Shown: piece after piece, positions 24,788-33,815 of the stretch | How positions within the stretch are numbered: the stretch's first letter is position 1 | Layout of the letters: every line of letters starts with the position of its first letter | Assembly: GCA_030619765.1 (NCBI GenBank) | Contig: JAUXAU010000029.1 | Location: 1 to 36,683, forward strand | Direction of reading: 5' to 3' | Length of the DNA: 36,683 bases | DNA from: Thermoplasmatota archaeon | Lineage (GTDB): Archaea; Thermoplasmatota; E2; DHVEG-1 | The notes under the pieces: generated by a model | Told to the model about the DNA's origin: nothing | Databases searched by the model: none | What the model saw: the letters and a program-made list of their open reading frames with translations, nothing else | Position numbers and translations under genes: made by a program

Positions 24788-25735
24788 ATGGTGATTACAA
24801 TCGACTCAAGAATATTTACGCCACAAGATATAGTCTTACGGGATGATGCATTACATAGGAAGGGGAGCTTTGGTCGTGCAGAAACATGGTATTATAACGG
24901 CATATTTGACAACAACTATAGTATAATAACGCTTGTGAATGTTATTCATATGGGTTATCTCAGTTTTGTTTTAGCAGGACTGTCAATTTATAAAGACACG
25001 AAATTAGTAAAACGTCTAAGGAGTAGAAATCCTTACAAATGTTTCTACGGATCAGAAAAAGAACCACTTATAAAGATAAATGATCAACAGATAATAAAAG
25101 GATATATCAGCAAGGACACGAAGAGATGGATATACCAGATTTCTATGGGAGACGACAACCAAGGCGTTGATTTAGAGTTCATTAAGACAACAAAGGCGTG
25201 GAAGGGAAAAACTTTTTTGGGTGACTGGCTGGTCATTCCACGATTTGAAGTAAACGGAAGAATTTATCTCAATGGAGATGCCATTAGTGTCTCAGGTGAA
25301 GGGTATCATGATCATAACATCTATCCTATTTATGCATCATTGGTAAACAAGGGGTATCAAAATGGAAAAATACCGATTGATTCAATGAACATCACATGGG
25401 CCCGCGTCATGAAAAATCGTGCTAACGAAGAACTTATTGTGGTTTTAAACAGAAACCAAGAGTATATAACAATAAACCCCAAGGATGTACATTTCACGAT
25501 TGAAAAGCAGGTCATGGATCATGGTAAAAGAATACCAACAACGTGTTGTTTAAACGTTGAAAATGATCTATTGCATGTAGATGTAAAAATGGAATCGATA
25601 AATTTCCATCGCATCAGTATACCCACGGTTAATTACTGGCGGCATCATGTAAGAAACACTGGCACGATTCAGATCGATTCTGTTTCTAAAAAAATAGATA
25701 ATATCGAGATTTCAGAGTATGTGAAATTTTTGTAA
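24788..25735 (+). CDS. CrtC/AttH-like lipocalin-type protein (possible lipid hydratase)
   Basis: This is a 315-aa beta-rich soluble protein. GEGYHDHNIYP (about residues 176-186) matches the GxGYxDHNWG-type signature of the carotenoid 1,2-hydratase/AttH fold, whose members hydrate isoprenoid double bonds. No signal peptide or TM helix is clear. The start (ATG 24788, or GTG 24791) is bounded by an in-frame stop at 24761. It follows the phosphatidyltransferase by 47 nt on the same strand, so a role in isoprenoid lipid modification is an attractive inference. The exact reaction is unknown. Confidence 0.6.
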   Translation: MVITIDSRIFTPQDIVLRDDALHRKGSFGRAETWYYNGIFDNNYSIITLVNVIHMGYLSFVLAGLSIYKDTKLVKRLRSRNPYKCFYGSEKEPLIKINDQQIIKGYISKDTKRWIYQISMGDDNQGVDLEFIKTTKAWKGKTFLGDWLVIPRFEVNGRIYLNGDAISVSGEGYHDHNIYPIYASLVNKGYQNGKIPIDSMNITWARVMKNRANEELIVVLNRNQEYITINPKDVHFTIEKQVMDHGKRIPTTCCLNVENDLLHVDVKMESINFHRISIPTVNYWRHHVRNTGTIQIDSVSKKIDNIEISEYVKFL

Positions 25736-25864
25736 ACGTAACGTTATATATGCTAGGAGAAAAATCACGGTTTTTGACAATATTTTAGATCCAGAAACAA
25801 TCTAAAAAACGTATAAATGAAGTAATGATAATGATTTTAGTACAATAAAGAGGTTTAAGAAAAA

Positions 25865-27145
25865 ATGAATAATCATGAGAAAAACGCGATAATTGTATCT
25901 CTCAATGATGATATTTCAGAAATAAGCGAGTTAGCTGACTCTTTGGATTATAATGTAATAAAAGAGTTTATTCAGCATAGAAAAATTCCTGATGTTAATT
26001 TTTACGTTGGTTCTGGTAAGGTAGATGACATAAGGGAGTACATTGACAGCTCTTTAGAAGATATCAATCTAATTATTGTCGATGGGGAGTTAAAGCCGTC
26101 TCAGTGGTTTGTCCTTGAAAAAAGATTACAGGTAGATGTCTATGATAGAATACGGCTAATTCTTGCCATATTTGAAGAACGTGCAGAGAGAAAAGAAGCC
26201 AAATTGCAGGTTAAACTTGCTCGGCTCCAGTATGAAAGGCCATATGTTCGTGAACTTATTCATCGTGCGAGAGCTGGTGAACATCCTGGTCTTATGGCTG
26301 GAGGTGAGTATCAGGTAGATGATTACTATGAAATGATTAAAAAACAGATGAAGAAGATCAGAGGAGATCTAAAAAAAATCAGAAGTGATAGAGAGCTTCA
26401 TAGACAAACCAGATATAAAAGCGGTTTTTATTTGGTTTCATTGGCAGGGTATACAAATGCTGGAAAAAGCAGTCTTTTAAACATTCTTTCTGGGGAGAAA
26501 ATCAAGGTAGAAGGAAAGTTGTTTTCAACCTTATCTACGACAACACGGAGAATTCAAAATAGAGTAAATGGTAAAAAAGCCCCTATTCTCCTTACAGATA
26601 CCGTTGGATTTATTGAGAACCTTCCATCGTGGATAATAGATGCTTTTCACTCAACACTTGAGGAAATTGAAGTAGCAGATGTTGTTGTACTTGTTGCTGA
26701 TGGGAGTGAAGAAAAAGAAGTCGTTGAAAAAAAACTCCAAGTCTCTCTTAACGAGTTAACAGACCTTGGTGTAACTGCCCCGGTTATTATTGCTTTGAAT
26801 AAAATCGATTTAATCGAAAAAGAAAAGGTTGACACTCTCGTATATTATCTTAACCAACAAGGACTGTTGAATGATAGATTGTGTGTTCCAGTCTCTGTTA
26901 AAGAGAAGAAGGGTATTGATTTACTTCTCGAATTTATATACAAATCCTTACCACATGTGGTTGAAATGACACTAAAATTACCCCTTAATGGAAAGTCTCA
27001 GGCTTTTGTATCTCAATTGTATAAAAAGACAAGAGTTTCTCATATCAATTATAACCATTCAATTACTATAAATATAGAATGCAATGCAAAAATTAGAGAA
27101 AAAATACAATCAAAATGCAAAACTCTTCAAGGATCTATTGTTTGA
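25865..27145 (+). CDS. hflX: GTPase HflX
   Basis: This 426-aa ribosome-associated GTPase acts in ribosome rescue or splitting. An N-terminal HflX domain is followed by a coiled coil with the typical GGEYQVDDYYEMIKKQ and a basic stretch. G1 is GYTNAGKSS (about 195-203), G3 DTVGFIENLP, G4 NKID. The C-terminal extension (about 365-426) is short. TATA-like sequence occurs in the 129-bp gap after the CrtC-like gene. No SD is strong. Confidence 0.93.
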   Translation: MNNHEKNAIIVSLNDDISEISELADSLDYNVIKEFIQHRKIPDVNFYVGSGKVDDIREYIDSSLEDINLIIVDGELKPSQWFVLEKRLQVDVYDRIRLILAIFEERAERKEAKLQVKLARLQYERPYVRELIHRARAGEHPGLMAGGEYQVDDYYEMIKKQMKKIRGDLKKIRSDRELHRQTRYKSGFYLVSLAGYTNAGKSSLLNILSGEKIKVEGKLFSTLSTTTRRIQNRVNGKKAPILLTDTVGFIENLPSWIIDAFHSTLEEIEVADVVVLVADGSEEKEVVEKKLQVSLNELTDLGVTAPVIIALNKIDLIEKEKVDTLVYYLNQQGLLNDRLCVPVSVKEKKGIDLLLEFIYKSLPHVVEMTLKLPLNGKSQAFVSQLYKKTRVSHINYNHSITINIECNAKIREKIQSKCKTLQGSIV

Positions 27146-27205
27146 TAAAAAAACAAAACATTTATACGCCAACATTTATTCCAACAAAAAAAAGGGAGGC
27201 CATTT

Positions 27206-28234
27206 ATGAAAATAGAAAGATTGTCTGATCTAAGTCAAATTATATTGATGATGGGGTTAATAATAATTGGAACACTTGGTAGATATGTACTAGTTGAATT
27301 AGGAATTCAACCCTTTCCAAATTTTGAGATAATAATGGTAATAACATTTTTGGCGGTTATGTTTTTGAAGCCAACAATAGCCATTTTTGTGCCACTACTA
27401 AGTATGATTTTCAGCGATTTACTAATTGGAAATCCTATCTTCATAGGAAGTCAAATGAATAGAATAGTAATGTTTACCTATTCTGGATTTACGATGATTG
27501 CTCTAATAAACGTTTTTAACAGAGATAGATTCAAAAAAAGCCTCGGGGGATTTAGATTAAAAAATGCGGGAATGGCTGCTGGACTTGGAATTGGATTTGT
27601 ATTAATATTTGATGTATGGACCAATATTGGATGGTGGTATTTAATATATCCACATAATGTAAACTCTTTAGCTGCTGTTTTCACTGCAGGAATTCCATTT
27701 ATGATATATCACATGATCTCTGGCGTAGTAACATTTGTTTTAGTCGCTCTTCCAATTCTCGCATATGTTTCCAAAAAAACTAGCATTGAATCACCAATCA
27801 AGATTAAAAATATCCATAAGATTCCAGTTGCTGTTTTAGCACTTTGTTTGATTGCATTGTCTTTTACAGGCACTGCTATGCAAGTCCCAGAAAAAAGCGA
27901 AGTTTGGCTTGAAAAATCAGATGAAACAAGCGTAAAAATGATAGTGCTAGGTAATGGATGGATACTTGAGGATAATCTCATTGCATATGACGGCGATACC
28001 GCGTTCTCCATTTTAGAAGCATTTTCCAAGAGAAACGGAATTTCATTTGAATACACGTATTACGAACAATTCGACTCTGTATTAATCGATTCAATTAATG
28101 GTGATGTAAACGGTGTGGATGGAAAATACTGGCAGTACTATGTAAATGAAGACATTCCAATGATCGGTGCTGACAAATACACAGTTTCTAACGGAGATTA
28201 TATCGAGTGGAGATTCGAAATAATACAGTATTAA
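27206..28234 (+). CDS. ECF-type S-component-like membrane protein fused to a DUF4430 domain
   Basis: Residues 1-195 form about six TM helices resembling ECF transporter S components (DUF6580-like; GTLGRYVLVELGIQPFPNFEI, MIFSDLLIGNP). A further TM helix lies at about 207-227. The extracytoplasmic C terminus (about 245-342) resembles DUF4430, related to the cobalamin-binding C-terminal domain of transcobalamins (AYDGDTAFSILEAF, KYWQYYVNE, SNGDYIEW). Corrinoid or related micronutrient capture is therefore likely but not proven. No ECF ATPase genes are present here. The SD is GGGAGG. Confidence 0.7.
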   Translation: MKIERLSDLSQIILMMGLIIIGTLGRYVLVELGIQPFPNFEIIMVITFLAVMFLKPTIAIFVPLLSMIFSDLLIGNPIFIGSQMNRIVMFTYSGFTMIALINVFNRDRFKKSLGGFRLKNAGMAAGLGIGFVLIFDVWTNIGWWYLIYPHNVNSLAAVFTAGIPFMIYHMISGVVTFVLVALPILAYVSKKTSIESPIKIKNIHKIPVAVLALCLIALSFTGTAMQVPEKSEVWLEKSDETSVKMIVLGNGWILEDNLIAYDGDTAFSILEAFSKRNGISFEYTYYEQFDSVLIDSINGDVNGVDGKYWQYYVNEDIPMIGADKYTVSNGDYIEWRFEIIQY

Positions 28235-28252
28235 TTTTTAATAAACTTTAGT

Positions 28253-29731
28253 TTAGAAGAATTTCCAAACCTGCATTTCGATGCTTTTACTATACCCAAA
28301 GCTATCGATTACAATGGTTTTTATCGTATGTTTAAAGAATGAGCGCTCTCGCCATCTCCAACTATAGGGCTGAGTACTGATAGCTGACTTTAACACGTCG
28401 TCAATATAAAACTCAACCATATTTACTTCAGATATGGTACCTATTGCATCGACCTCTAGATCTATATAGCCAATTATCAGAGGAATGGGCGAGGATATTA
28501 TCTTTTTGTTATTGATGTAAAGTGCATTCTCAGGTTTAATGAAATTTGCGTAGAGATTACCTATTATTACTATTGTTTTGTCGAAACTGCTGTTTTCCGT
28601 ACTATCTGTAACGGTTAAAGTTACTTTATAAGTGTTAGCTATATTGTATATGTGTGTAGGATTCTGTTCGTCTGATATATCGTCGTCTCCAAAGTTCCAA
28701 TGCCAAGTATATGGTGGAAAACCGCCAAAAGCATCCCCAAAAAACTGTATTACTTCAGATGTTATACCAATATATGGTCCACCTGATTCTGCATATAATT
28801 GTCTGAAAACTGTGGTATCTTCAGGATCGTTAGGATTGCTGTATGCATATCCAAAAAGTCCACCATTTATCTCATCATAATCTGTTGCACCATCTTGATC
28901 TGTATCCATGTCAAAAGGATTTGTAAAATAGACAAATAATTCATCATAATCTCCTACGTAATCGCCATCCCTATCGTAGTCCTGTAATGTTGTGTTATCT
29001 TCTAAATTCAAGATAACAAAAGAATATTGGTTTGGAAAAGTTCTCATCCGTGGACCATTTCCAATAGACTTAATAGTAAAATTATAAATCTCATCACCAT
29101 TAAAAACAGCAATATTTGGATTGACAATTTGCATGGCTTGAACTAACCTATAGTTATCAACGACACTAACACATTCACTTGAATTGATAGTTATTGATTC
29201 ATTTAAATAACTATTATGGCCACCTGATGTATAGTATCCCAATTCAAAAAGCTCTCCTTCGGTTGGAATCTCAGGAGCTTTTTGCCAAATATGATAATAT
29301 ATATTGAAAATGCTGTAGTTTCCTTGATAAACTGCCTGCTCATCAAAGCGAAATAAAATAAACGCTCCGCATAAGGTAACCTCGTTTTCTAAAGGTACAG
29401 TTCTCAGTAAAGAACCCTCATCAGCATAATTTAATGGATCATCATCTCGTAGATAATAAAGCCCATCAATCTCTATAGATACATCTGTAGTTTGTGGAGG
29501 CTGTAGATCTGTTTTTTTCATATAAAAATCCACATTTCCACCTTTGAGCCCTTTAGAACCATTCTCTGTATTTTCATAATCATTAGAGTTTTTGAAGGAG
29601 TGTTTACTATGGTTTATAGCGTTTTTTTCTACCATCATTTGTCCTGCCGAGGAAATGACACTTATTACAACAAACATAACAATTATGGCAAAAAACTTTG
29701 CTTTTATAAATGTAAATTTTTTTATTGACAT
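28253..29731 (-). CDS. Secreted PKD-domain protein with calcium-binding-like repeat
   Basis: This protein of about 492 aa is exported by an N-terminal signal (MSIKKFTFIKAKFFAIIVMF onward). Residues about 40-255 form an unrecognised beta-rich domain. DRDGDYVGDYDELF and DMDTDQDGATDYDEING (about 260-295) resemble thrombospondin-3/dockerin-like Ca2+ loops. A PKD domain follows (about 320-395, WNFGDDDISDEQNPTHIY), then a C-terminal Ig-like domain (about 400-492, VEFYIDDVLKS). A TTG at 29758 is in frame, but TTTATATA at 29762-29769 would start transcription near the ATG at 29731, so that is preferred. It lacks the NQQ tail. Confidence 0.75.
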   Translation of the reverse strand: MSIKKFTFIKAKFFAIIVMFVVISVISSAGQMMVEKNAINHSKHSFKNSNDYENTENGSKGLKGGNVDFYMKKTDLQPPQTTDVSIEIDGLYYLRDDDPLNYADEGSLLRTVPLENEVTLCGAFILFRFDEQAVYQGNYSIFNIYYHIWQKAPEIPTEGELFELGYYTSGGHNSYLNESITINSSECVSVVDNYRLVQAMQIVNPNIAVFNGDEIYNFTIKSIGNGPRMRTFPNQYSFVILNLEDNTTLQDYDRDGDYVGDYDELFVYFTNPFDMDTDQDGATDYDEINGGLFGYAYSNPNDPEDTTVFRQLYAESGGPYIGITSEVIQFFGDAFGGFPPYTWHWNFGDDDISDEQNPTHIYNIANTYKVTLTVTDSTENSSFDKTIVIIGNLYANFIKPENALYINNKKIISSPIPLIIGYIDLEVDAIGTISEVNMVEFYIDDVLKSAISTQPYSWRWRERSFFKHTIKTIVIDSFGYSKSIEMQVWKFF

Positions 29732-29956
29732 ATGCTTATAAATAATATATGAAACCAACGTTATATAAACGTTTTTATCAATTATTTGTACAAAATAGTA
29801 AATGTTTACGTATCAACATTTTTTCCAACTAAAAACTATCTAAAAAAAATAAAAAATTTATTAGATATAAATCAAGTTTTGTTGACAATGGATTAGTACC
29901 ACTTAGAGTACTTTTATCAATAAAACATTCGAATATTTACATTTGGAAGTACTATT

Positions 29957-30745
29957 TTAGAAGAGCAAGTTAAGGAGTAAGGCTATTCCCAATACAAGAA
30001 AGATAACACCAATTAATCTCCCAAGTTTATTTTCGTCAACCTTATTAGCAACTATAGAACCAGACATAGCCCCTATAACAGCTGCACAACCAGCTATCAA
30101 TGCGACATTAACAATTACCTCGTTGTTTAAGAAATGTACAACAGCTCCAGATCCTGCAATAAAAAACATCATAATGAGCGAAGTACCAATTGCTGTATGA
30201 ATATCATAGCCCAATATAAAAATCAGAAAAAGTGCAACCAAGCCCCCACCTCCCATACCTGAAAAACCACTTGCAAGACCAATAATGAATCCAATAATTA
30301 TGAAAGAAATAGTCTTATTATCTTTAAACAGTTTGAGGTTGATCTTTCCTTTAACAAAGTCTACGTTTCTTTGAACGCCGGTCACAATAAAATTCACACC
30401 AACAATGATTAAAAAAAGACCGATAAAAATACTAAGCCCTAATGGAGAAGCACCCGACGTGAATCTACTGCCGAGAATTGCACCGATAATGCCAGTAACA
30501 GCGAGTGGAAATCCTGATCGCATATCGACATTGCCATTTTTAAGAAATATCAATCCAGCAACCCCGCCGATAATACAATCAACTAGGAGACTTGTACCTA
30601 TAGCCTGGTAAATGGAACGTCCAATAAAAATTGTTAAACAGGGAATTAGAAATGACCCCGAGTTTCCCGAAGCTATACTAACAGATATGCCACTTCCGAA
30701 ACCGAAAATTAAGAGGATAATAATGGTTATATAGTCATCAATCAC
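29957..30745 (-). CDS. TauE/SafE family permease
   Basis: This is a 262-aa membrane protein with about eight TM helices in two repeats. The repeats carry SIASGNSGSFLIPCLTIFIG (about 22-41) and GLASGFSGMGGGGLVALFLI (about 156-175). The family exports sulfite or other sulfur-containing anions, or moves small organic acids. The start is GTG at 30745; a minus-strand ATATATAT about 25 bp upstream and no SD suggest a leaderless message. No sulfur-metabolism gene is adjacent. Confidence 0.85.
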   Translation of the reverse strand: MIDDYITIIILLIFGFGSGISVSIASGNSGSFLIPCLTIFIGRSIYQAIGTSLLVDCIIGGVAGLIFLKNGNVDMRSGFPLAVTGIIGAILGSRFTSGASPLGLSIFIGLFLIIVGVNFIVTGVQRNVDFVKGKINLKLFKDNKTISFIIIGFIIGLASGFSGMGGGGLVALFLIFILGYDIHTAIGTSLIMMFFIAGSGAVVHFLNNEVIVNVALIAGCAAVIGAMSGSIVANKVDENKLGRLIGVIFLVLGIALLLNLLF

Positions 30746-31008
30746 AGGGAGGCAGTAACATGTTTTTTAGATATATATGTTGCCTTTCTACGACAAGTAT
30801 CCAAAAATACACTAAATTCAAAAATAGCTTTTTTCTAAATACCTAAAAGTAAGTTTTGTAAGATTTTAATCCTGTTTTATGGAAGAAATAGGTTTTGTAT
30901 TTAGCTTTACAGAGCAAGAAATAAGTTTCTTAAGGAGTATTATTAATGACAAATAACAAAAGGCTTATATTTCATAACGATATAAGGGGTGAGAGAGGTA
31001 TGTAATTT

Positions 31009-31242
31009 ATGGCAATAGGTTTCGTACTGATAAGTGCTGCACCTGCACGTGAGCATGATGTATATAACAAACTTTCTAAAGTACCGGAGATTATCGAACT
31101 TCATCCCTTGTTTGGGGAGTATGATCTTATAGCAAAAATCGAAGCCGACGATTTCGAAAATCTGGGAGTTGTTGTAGTAAACAAAATCAGATCAATCGAT
31201 GGTGTGATTGATACAAAAACCTTAACAGGAACAAAATTTTAG
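31009..31242 (+). CDS. Stand-alone Lrp/AsnC ligand-binding (RAM) domain protein
   Basis: This 77-aa protein comprises only the alpha-beta sensor domain of Lrp/AsnC regulators (GFVLISAAPAREHDVYNKL, GEYDLIAKIEADDF, IRSIDGVIDTKTLT), with no HTH. Such proteins bind amino acids and modulate full-length Lrp partners. SD GAGAGG lies upstream. The membrane-protein gene 15 nt downstream is likely co-transcribed. It is a simpler relative of the Trp-rich protein at 35704. Confidence 0.85.
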   Translation: MAIGFVLISAAPAREHDVYNKLSKVPEIIELHPLFGEYDLIAKIEADDFENLGVVVVNKIRSIDGVIDTKTLTGTKF

Positions 31243-31257
31243 GGAGGTGAAAAAAGA

Positions 31258-31557
31258 ATGTTGAACTATTTTTTGAGCATGTTGATGCTGGTGTTCGCAA
31301 TTGCAAGCATAATCGCAGGTATATTCACTGCCTATTTTGGATCTGGTAAAAGCAGAGCAGTTGGAGCAATCTTAATAATAATCGGGTTGATCGTTGGAGT
31401 CTTATTCCTTTGGTTTGCTGGAATTTTAGGCTTTATGGGTACTGCACCAATATCATTTTCAGGATATGTTGTGGACGGTATAGTGGCAGTTATCGGTGCT
31501 GTAATAGGCGCATTAATCGCACTTGGAATCTTCCTACTTGCAATAATGAAAGCCTAA
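31258..31557 (+). CDS. 99-aa three-TM hypothetical membrane protein
   Basis: Three hydrophobic helices occur at about 3-27, 35-57 and 70-97, with a basic GSGKSRA loop after the first. The SD is a perfect GGAGGTGA. Its 3' end overlaps the convergent pdxT gene by 4 bp. The family is not recognised. Confidence 0.65.
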   Translation: MLNYFLSMLMLVFAIASIIAGIFTAYFGSGKSRAVGAILIIIGLIVGVLFLWFAGILGFMGTAPISFSGYVVDGIVAVIGAVIGALIALGIFLLAIMKA

Positions 31558-32147
31558 ACAATCATCTCTAAAAAATATTCATGAATCCTGAGATCGTTTA
31601 TAAGTTCAGGATGAAAAGATAAGGCCAGGAATTTATCTTGCCTGGCTGCAATTATTTTTTTATCTGTTTCTCCAAGTATTTCACATTTTCCCCAAACCTT
31701 TTTGATGATTGGTGCACGTATAAAAACAGCATTATATGGTTCAGAAAATCCCTTAATTCCAATACTTTTTTCAAATGATTCTTTTTGTCTTCCGAATGCA
31801 TTTCTTTCAACTTGCATGTCCATTGCATGTAATAGTTTTACATCATTCTTTTTTCCAACAATTTCTTTAGCAAGCAATACACAGCCTGCACAGGTGCCCA
31901 TTATGTAAAGTGTATCTTGTCGTAATCTTTGAAGGATAGTGTTGTACACACCTGATTTGAATAGAATTCTAGAAATAGTCGTACTTTCTCCTCCAGGTAT
32001 AACCAGAGCGTTTATTCCATCTATGTCTTTTTTTTGTCTAACAAGCTTAGCGTTTCCAGGGGTATTTGTTTTTTTAAAAACACGGCGAATTGAATCTATA
32101 TGCTCAGATACTGCTCCTTGAACAGATAAAACTCCAATGGAGACTAT
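31554..32147 (-). CDS. pdxT: PLP synthase glutaminase subunit PdxT; no canonical start codon
   Basis: This class I glutamine amidotransferase supplies ammonia to PdxS for PLP synthesis. The full domain is readable as IGVLSVQGAVSEH, IPGGESTT, nucleophile Cys in GTCAGC and the His-Glu pair in SFHPE, about 197 aa and so normal length. The first in-frame ATG/GTG/TTG lies only at 31949, inside the enzyme. Upstream the frame stays open through the end of pdxS with only ATA (32147), ATT (32138) or CTG as near-starts. ATA or ATT initiation, or a sequence error, is required. It begins 2 nt after the pdxS stop, so coupled translation is expected. Confidence 0.88.
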   Translation of the reverse strand: MVSIGVLSVQGAVSEHIDSIRRVFKKTNTPGNAKLVRQKKDIDGINALVIPGGESTTISRILFKSGVYNTILQRLRQDTLYIMGTCAGCVLLAKEIVGKKNDVKLLHAMDMQVERNAFGRQKESFEKSIGIKGFSEPYNAVFIRAPIIKKVWGKCEILGETDKKIIAARQDKFLALSFHPELINDLRIHEYFLEMIV

Positions 32148-32149
32148 TC

Positions 32150-33151
32150 CTACCAGCCTCTTTCTTGCAATAGTTGTTCTTTAGGTATGTTTTCTATCTC
32201 AATGCCTACCATCGCATCTCCGAGATCTTTACTAACCTCTGCAATAACATCAGGTTCGTCATAGTGTGCTACTGCTTCGACAATTGCCTTCGCTCTTTTT
32301 TCTGGATTATCTGATTTAAAGATTCCAGATCCTACAAACACACCGTCACTACCTAGCTGCATCATTATAGCTGCATCTGCTGGAGTTGCAATTCCACCTG
32401 CAGCAAAATTTACAACTGGAAGACGCTGAATTTCTTTGATTTCTTTTAAAATATCAAAAATCCCTTTTTTTACATCACTGTATATATATTCTCCAAAAAC
32501 AACGGTTTTATCTACTATCTTTTGATTGGTGAGTGTTTTTATTGAGTTGACATAGCTTTGTGAATACTCTTCTGCAAGTTTTTGTATTTCTGTTTTATCC
32601 ATTTCCTTTAACTTGCTTATCATACTTGTAACCATTCTTTGATGTCGTATAGCTTCAACGATATTTCCAGTTCCTGCTTCACCTTTTGTACGAATCATAG
32701 CAGCTCCCTCCCATATCCTCCGAACTGCCTCGCCAAGATTTCTACATCCACAAACAAACGGTATGGTAAACTTACGTTTATCAACATGATAAAAAGGATC
32801 TGCAGGTGTAAGCACCTCCGATTCGTCAATCATGTCTACGCCAAGTGATTCTAAAGCTTGCGATTCAACAAAATGTCCAATTCTTACCTTTGCCATAACA
32901 GGGATACTCACCATCTGCATTATATCCTGGATGATCTTTGGATCTGCCATTCTCGCTACGCCACCATGGACCCGAATATCGGCCGGAACTCGCTCTAATG
33001 CCATTACTGCAACTGCTCCGCTTTCTTCAGCAATTCGTGCTTGCTCTGCATTGATAACGTCCATTATGACGCCACCTTTCTGCATCTTTGCAAATCCCTT
33101 TTTGACTAGAGCTGTGCCATGTCTTAATTTTGTAATATCTAACTCTTTCAT
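32150..33151 (-). CDS. pdxS: PLP synthase subunit PdxS
   Basis: This 333-aa TIM-barrel enzyme builds pyridoxal 5'-phosphate from ribose-5-P, glyceraldehyde-3-P and ammonia. Catalytic residues are visible as D31 in [10 protein letters not shown]88 in [10 protein letters not shown] and K156 in [22 protein letters not shown] and [12 protein letters not shown] form the phosphate site. It is about 40 aa longer than bacterial PdxS, owing to an insertion near residues 190-225 as in other archaeal forms. It is first in the pdxS-pdxT pair. Confidence 0.96.
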   Translation of the reverse strand: MKELDITKLRHGTALVKKGFAKMQKGGVIMDVINAEQARIAEESGAVAVMALERVPADIRVHGGVARMADPKIIQDIMQMVSIPVMAKVRIGHFVESQALESLGVDMIDESEVLTPADPFYHVDKRKFTIPFVCGCRNLGEAVRRIWEGAAMIRTKGEAGTGNIVEAIRHQRMVTSMISKLKEMDKTEIQKLAEEYSQSYVNSIKTLTNQKIVDKTVVFGEYIYSDVKKGIFDILKEIKEIQRLPVVNFAAGGIATPADAAIMMQLGSDGVFVGSGIFKSDNPEKRAKAIVEAVAHYDEPDVIAEVSKDLGDAMVGIEIENIPKEQLLQERGW

Positions 33152-33794
33152 AATTTTCTATCCCCATAAAGATAAAGATCAGAGAAGGATAATCAAATAC
33201 CCTTTATTAAGAACTGTGGTTGTACATAAAGGTATTGGTGTAATAATTTTTAAGGATATTTGGCCTGACTCATTATTTCAGAGTCAATAAGTTATCAAAG
33301 GAGGCCTTAAATTTCAAACAAGTCAAACCTCAGATTTTGAACAAGTTAAGCAACAAATTTTGAACGTGAGGCAGGCGACACATTTTGAACAAGCCAGGTG
33401 TCGTATTTTGAACGAAGGGTAGGTGTCGAATTCCGAACGAAGAGTTATAAACATGGAGTTTTCAGGTGTCGGATTTTGAACAGAATTGAGCGGGTTTTTA
33501 GGTGTCGGATTTTGTACGAGTTGCGATGATGGTAAAACAATAGTTGATATGAAGAAAAAAAGAAGTGAAGTAGGTTGAAATATGAAATCATTGGAAGGTA
33601 GGAAAAGCGTCGGATTTTGAACGGAGTTGGGCAGGTTCTAAGAATTTGATGTTTTAATTAGCCCGTTGAAGGCTGTGATTAAAACAAAGATGGATAGGAT
33701 GGATACTATGATGAATATTACGATAAATAAATGGCAAATAGGTGGCAAAGGGTAGGATTTATATATCATACCATCCTATAGATATAGTAATAAT
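33152..33794. other. 643-bp non-coding region between pdxS and the second propeller gene
   Basis: No convincing gene lies here. It contains the pdxS promoter side, an inverted repeat TGACTC/GAGTCA (33266-33286), the tandem array (33311-33622) and the propeller-gene promoter (33758-33790). Confidence 0.6.
33311..33622 (+). repeat. Degenerate tandem array of GTGTCGGATTTTGAAC-type repeats
   Basis: Nine related cores (ATTTTGAAC or one- to two-base variants) start at 33311, 33334, 33357, 33382, 33405, 33430, 33473, 33509 and 33614. The first six are spaced 23, 23, 25, 23 and 25 bp. The right-hand copies are extended by a GGTGTCG prefix. The units are not separated by unique spacers, so this is not CRISPR. 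The pattern resembles multiple transposase-binding terminal repeats of IS21-like elements, or a clustered operator. No transposase is nearby. Confidence 0.65.
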
Positions 33795-33803
33795 ATGGGG
33801 AGG
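33758..33803 (+). promoter_or_regulatory. Promoter with TATA box, shared TATAGATATAG box and SD
   Basis: TTTATATA (33758-33765) is followed 13 bp on by CCATCCTATAGATATAGTAA (33771-33790), matching the module at 14403-14434 in sequence and spacing. GGGGAGG (33797-33803) is the SD candidate for the ATG at 33816. Confidence 0.55.
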
Positions 33804-33815
33804 AAACGGCAAAAG

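Noticed and set aside
29895..29912. AGTAC/GTACT inverted repeat downstream of the TauE gene as terminator
   Set aside because: The stem is only 5 bp in AT-rich DNA and no clear T tract follows on the minus strand.
30879..31004. Two tiny ORFs (25 codons at 30879; 19 codons at 30945 with AAGGAG upstream) before the stand-alone RAM gene
   Set aside because: Very short and mutually overlapping in different frames, and the second overlaps the likely promoter/SD of the RAM gene. The SD at 30945 keeps it marginal.
33311..33622. Repeat array as a CRISPR
   Set aside because: Units are degenerate, only 16-25 bp apart, with no unique spacers of constant length and no cas genes.
33795..33815. Upstream ATG of the second propeller gene
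   Set aside because: It overlaps the SD and adds a basic stretch before a clean signal peptide. Leaderless use of it cannot be fully excluded.
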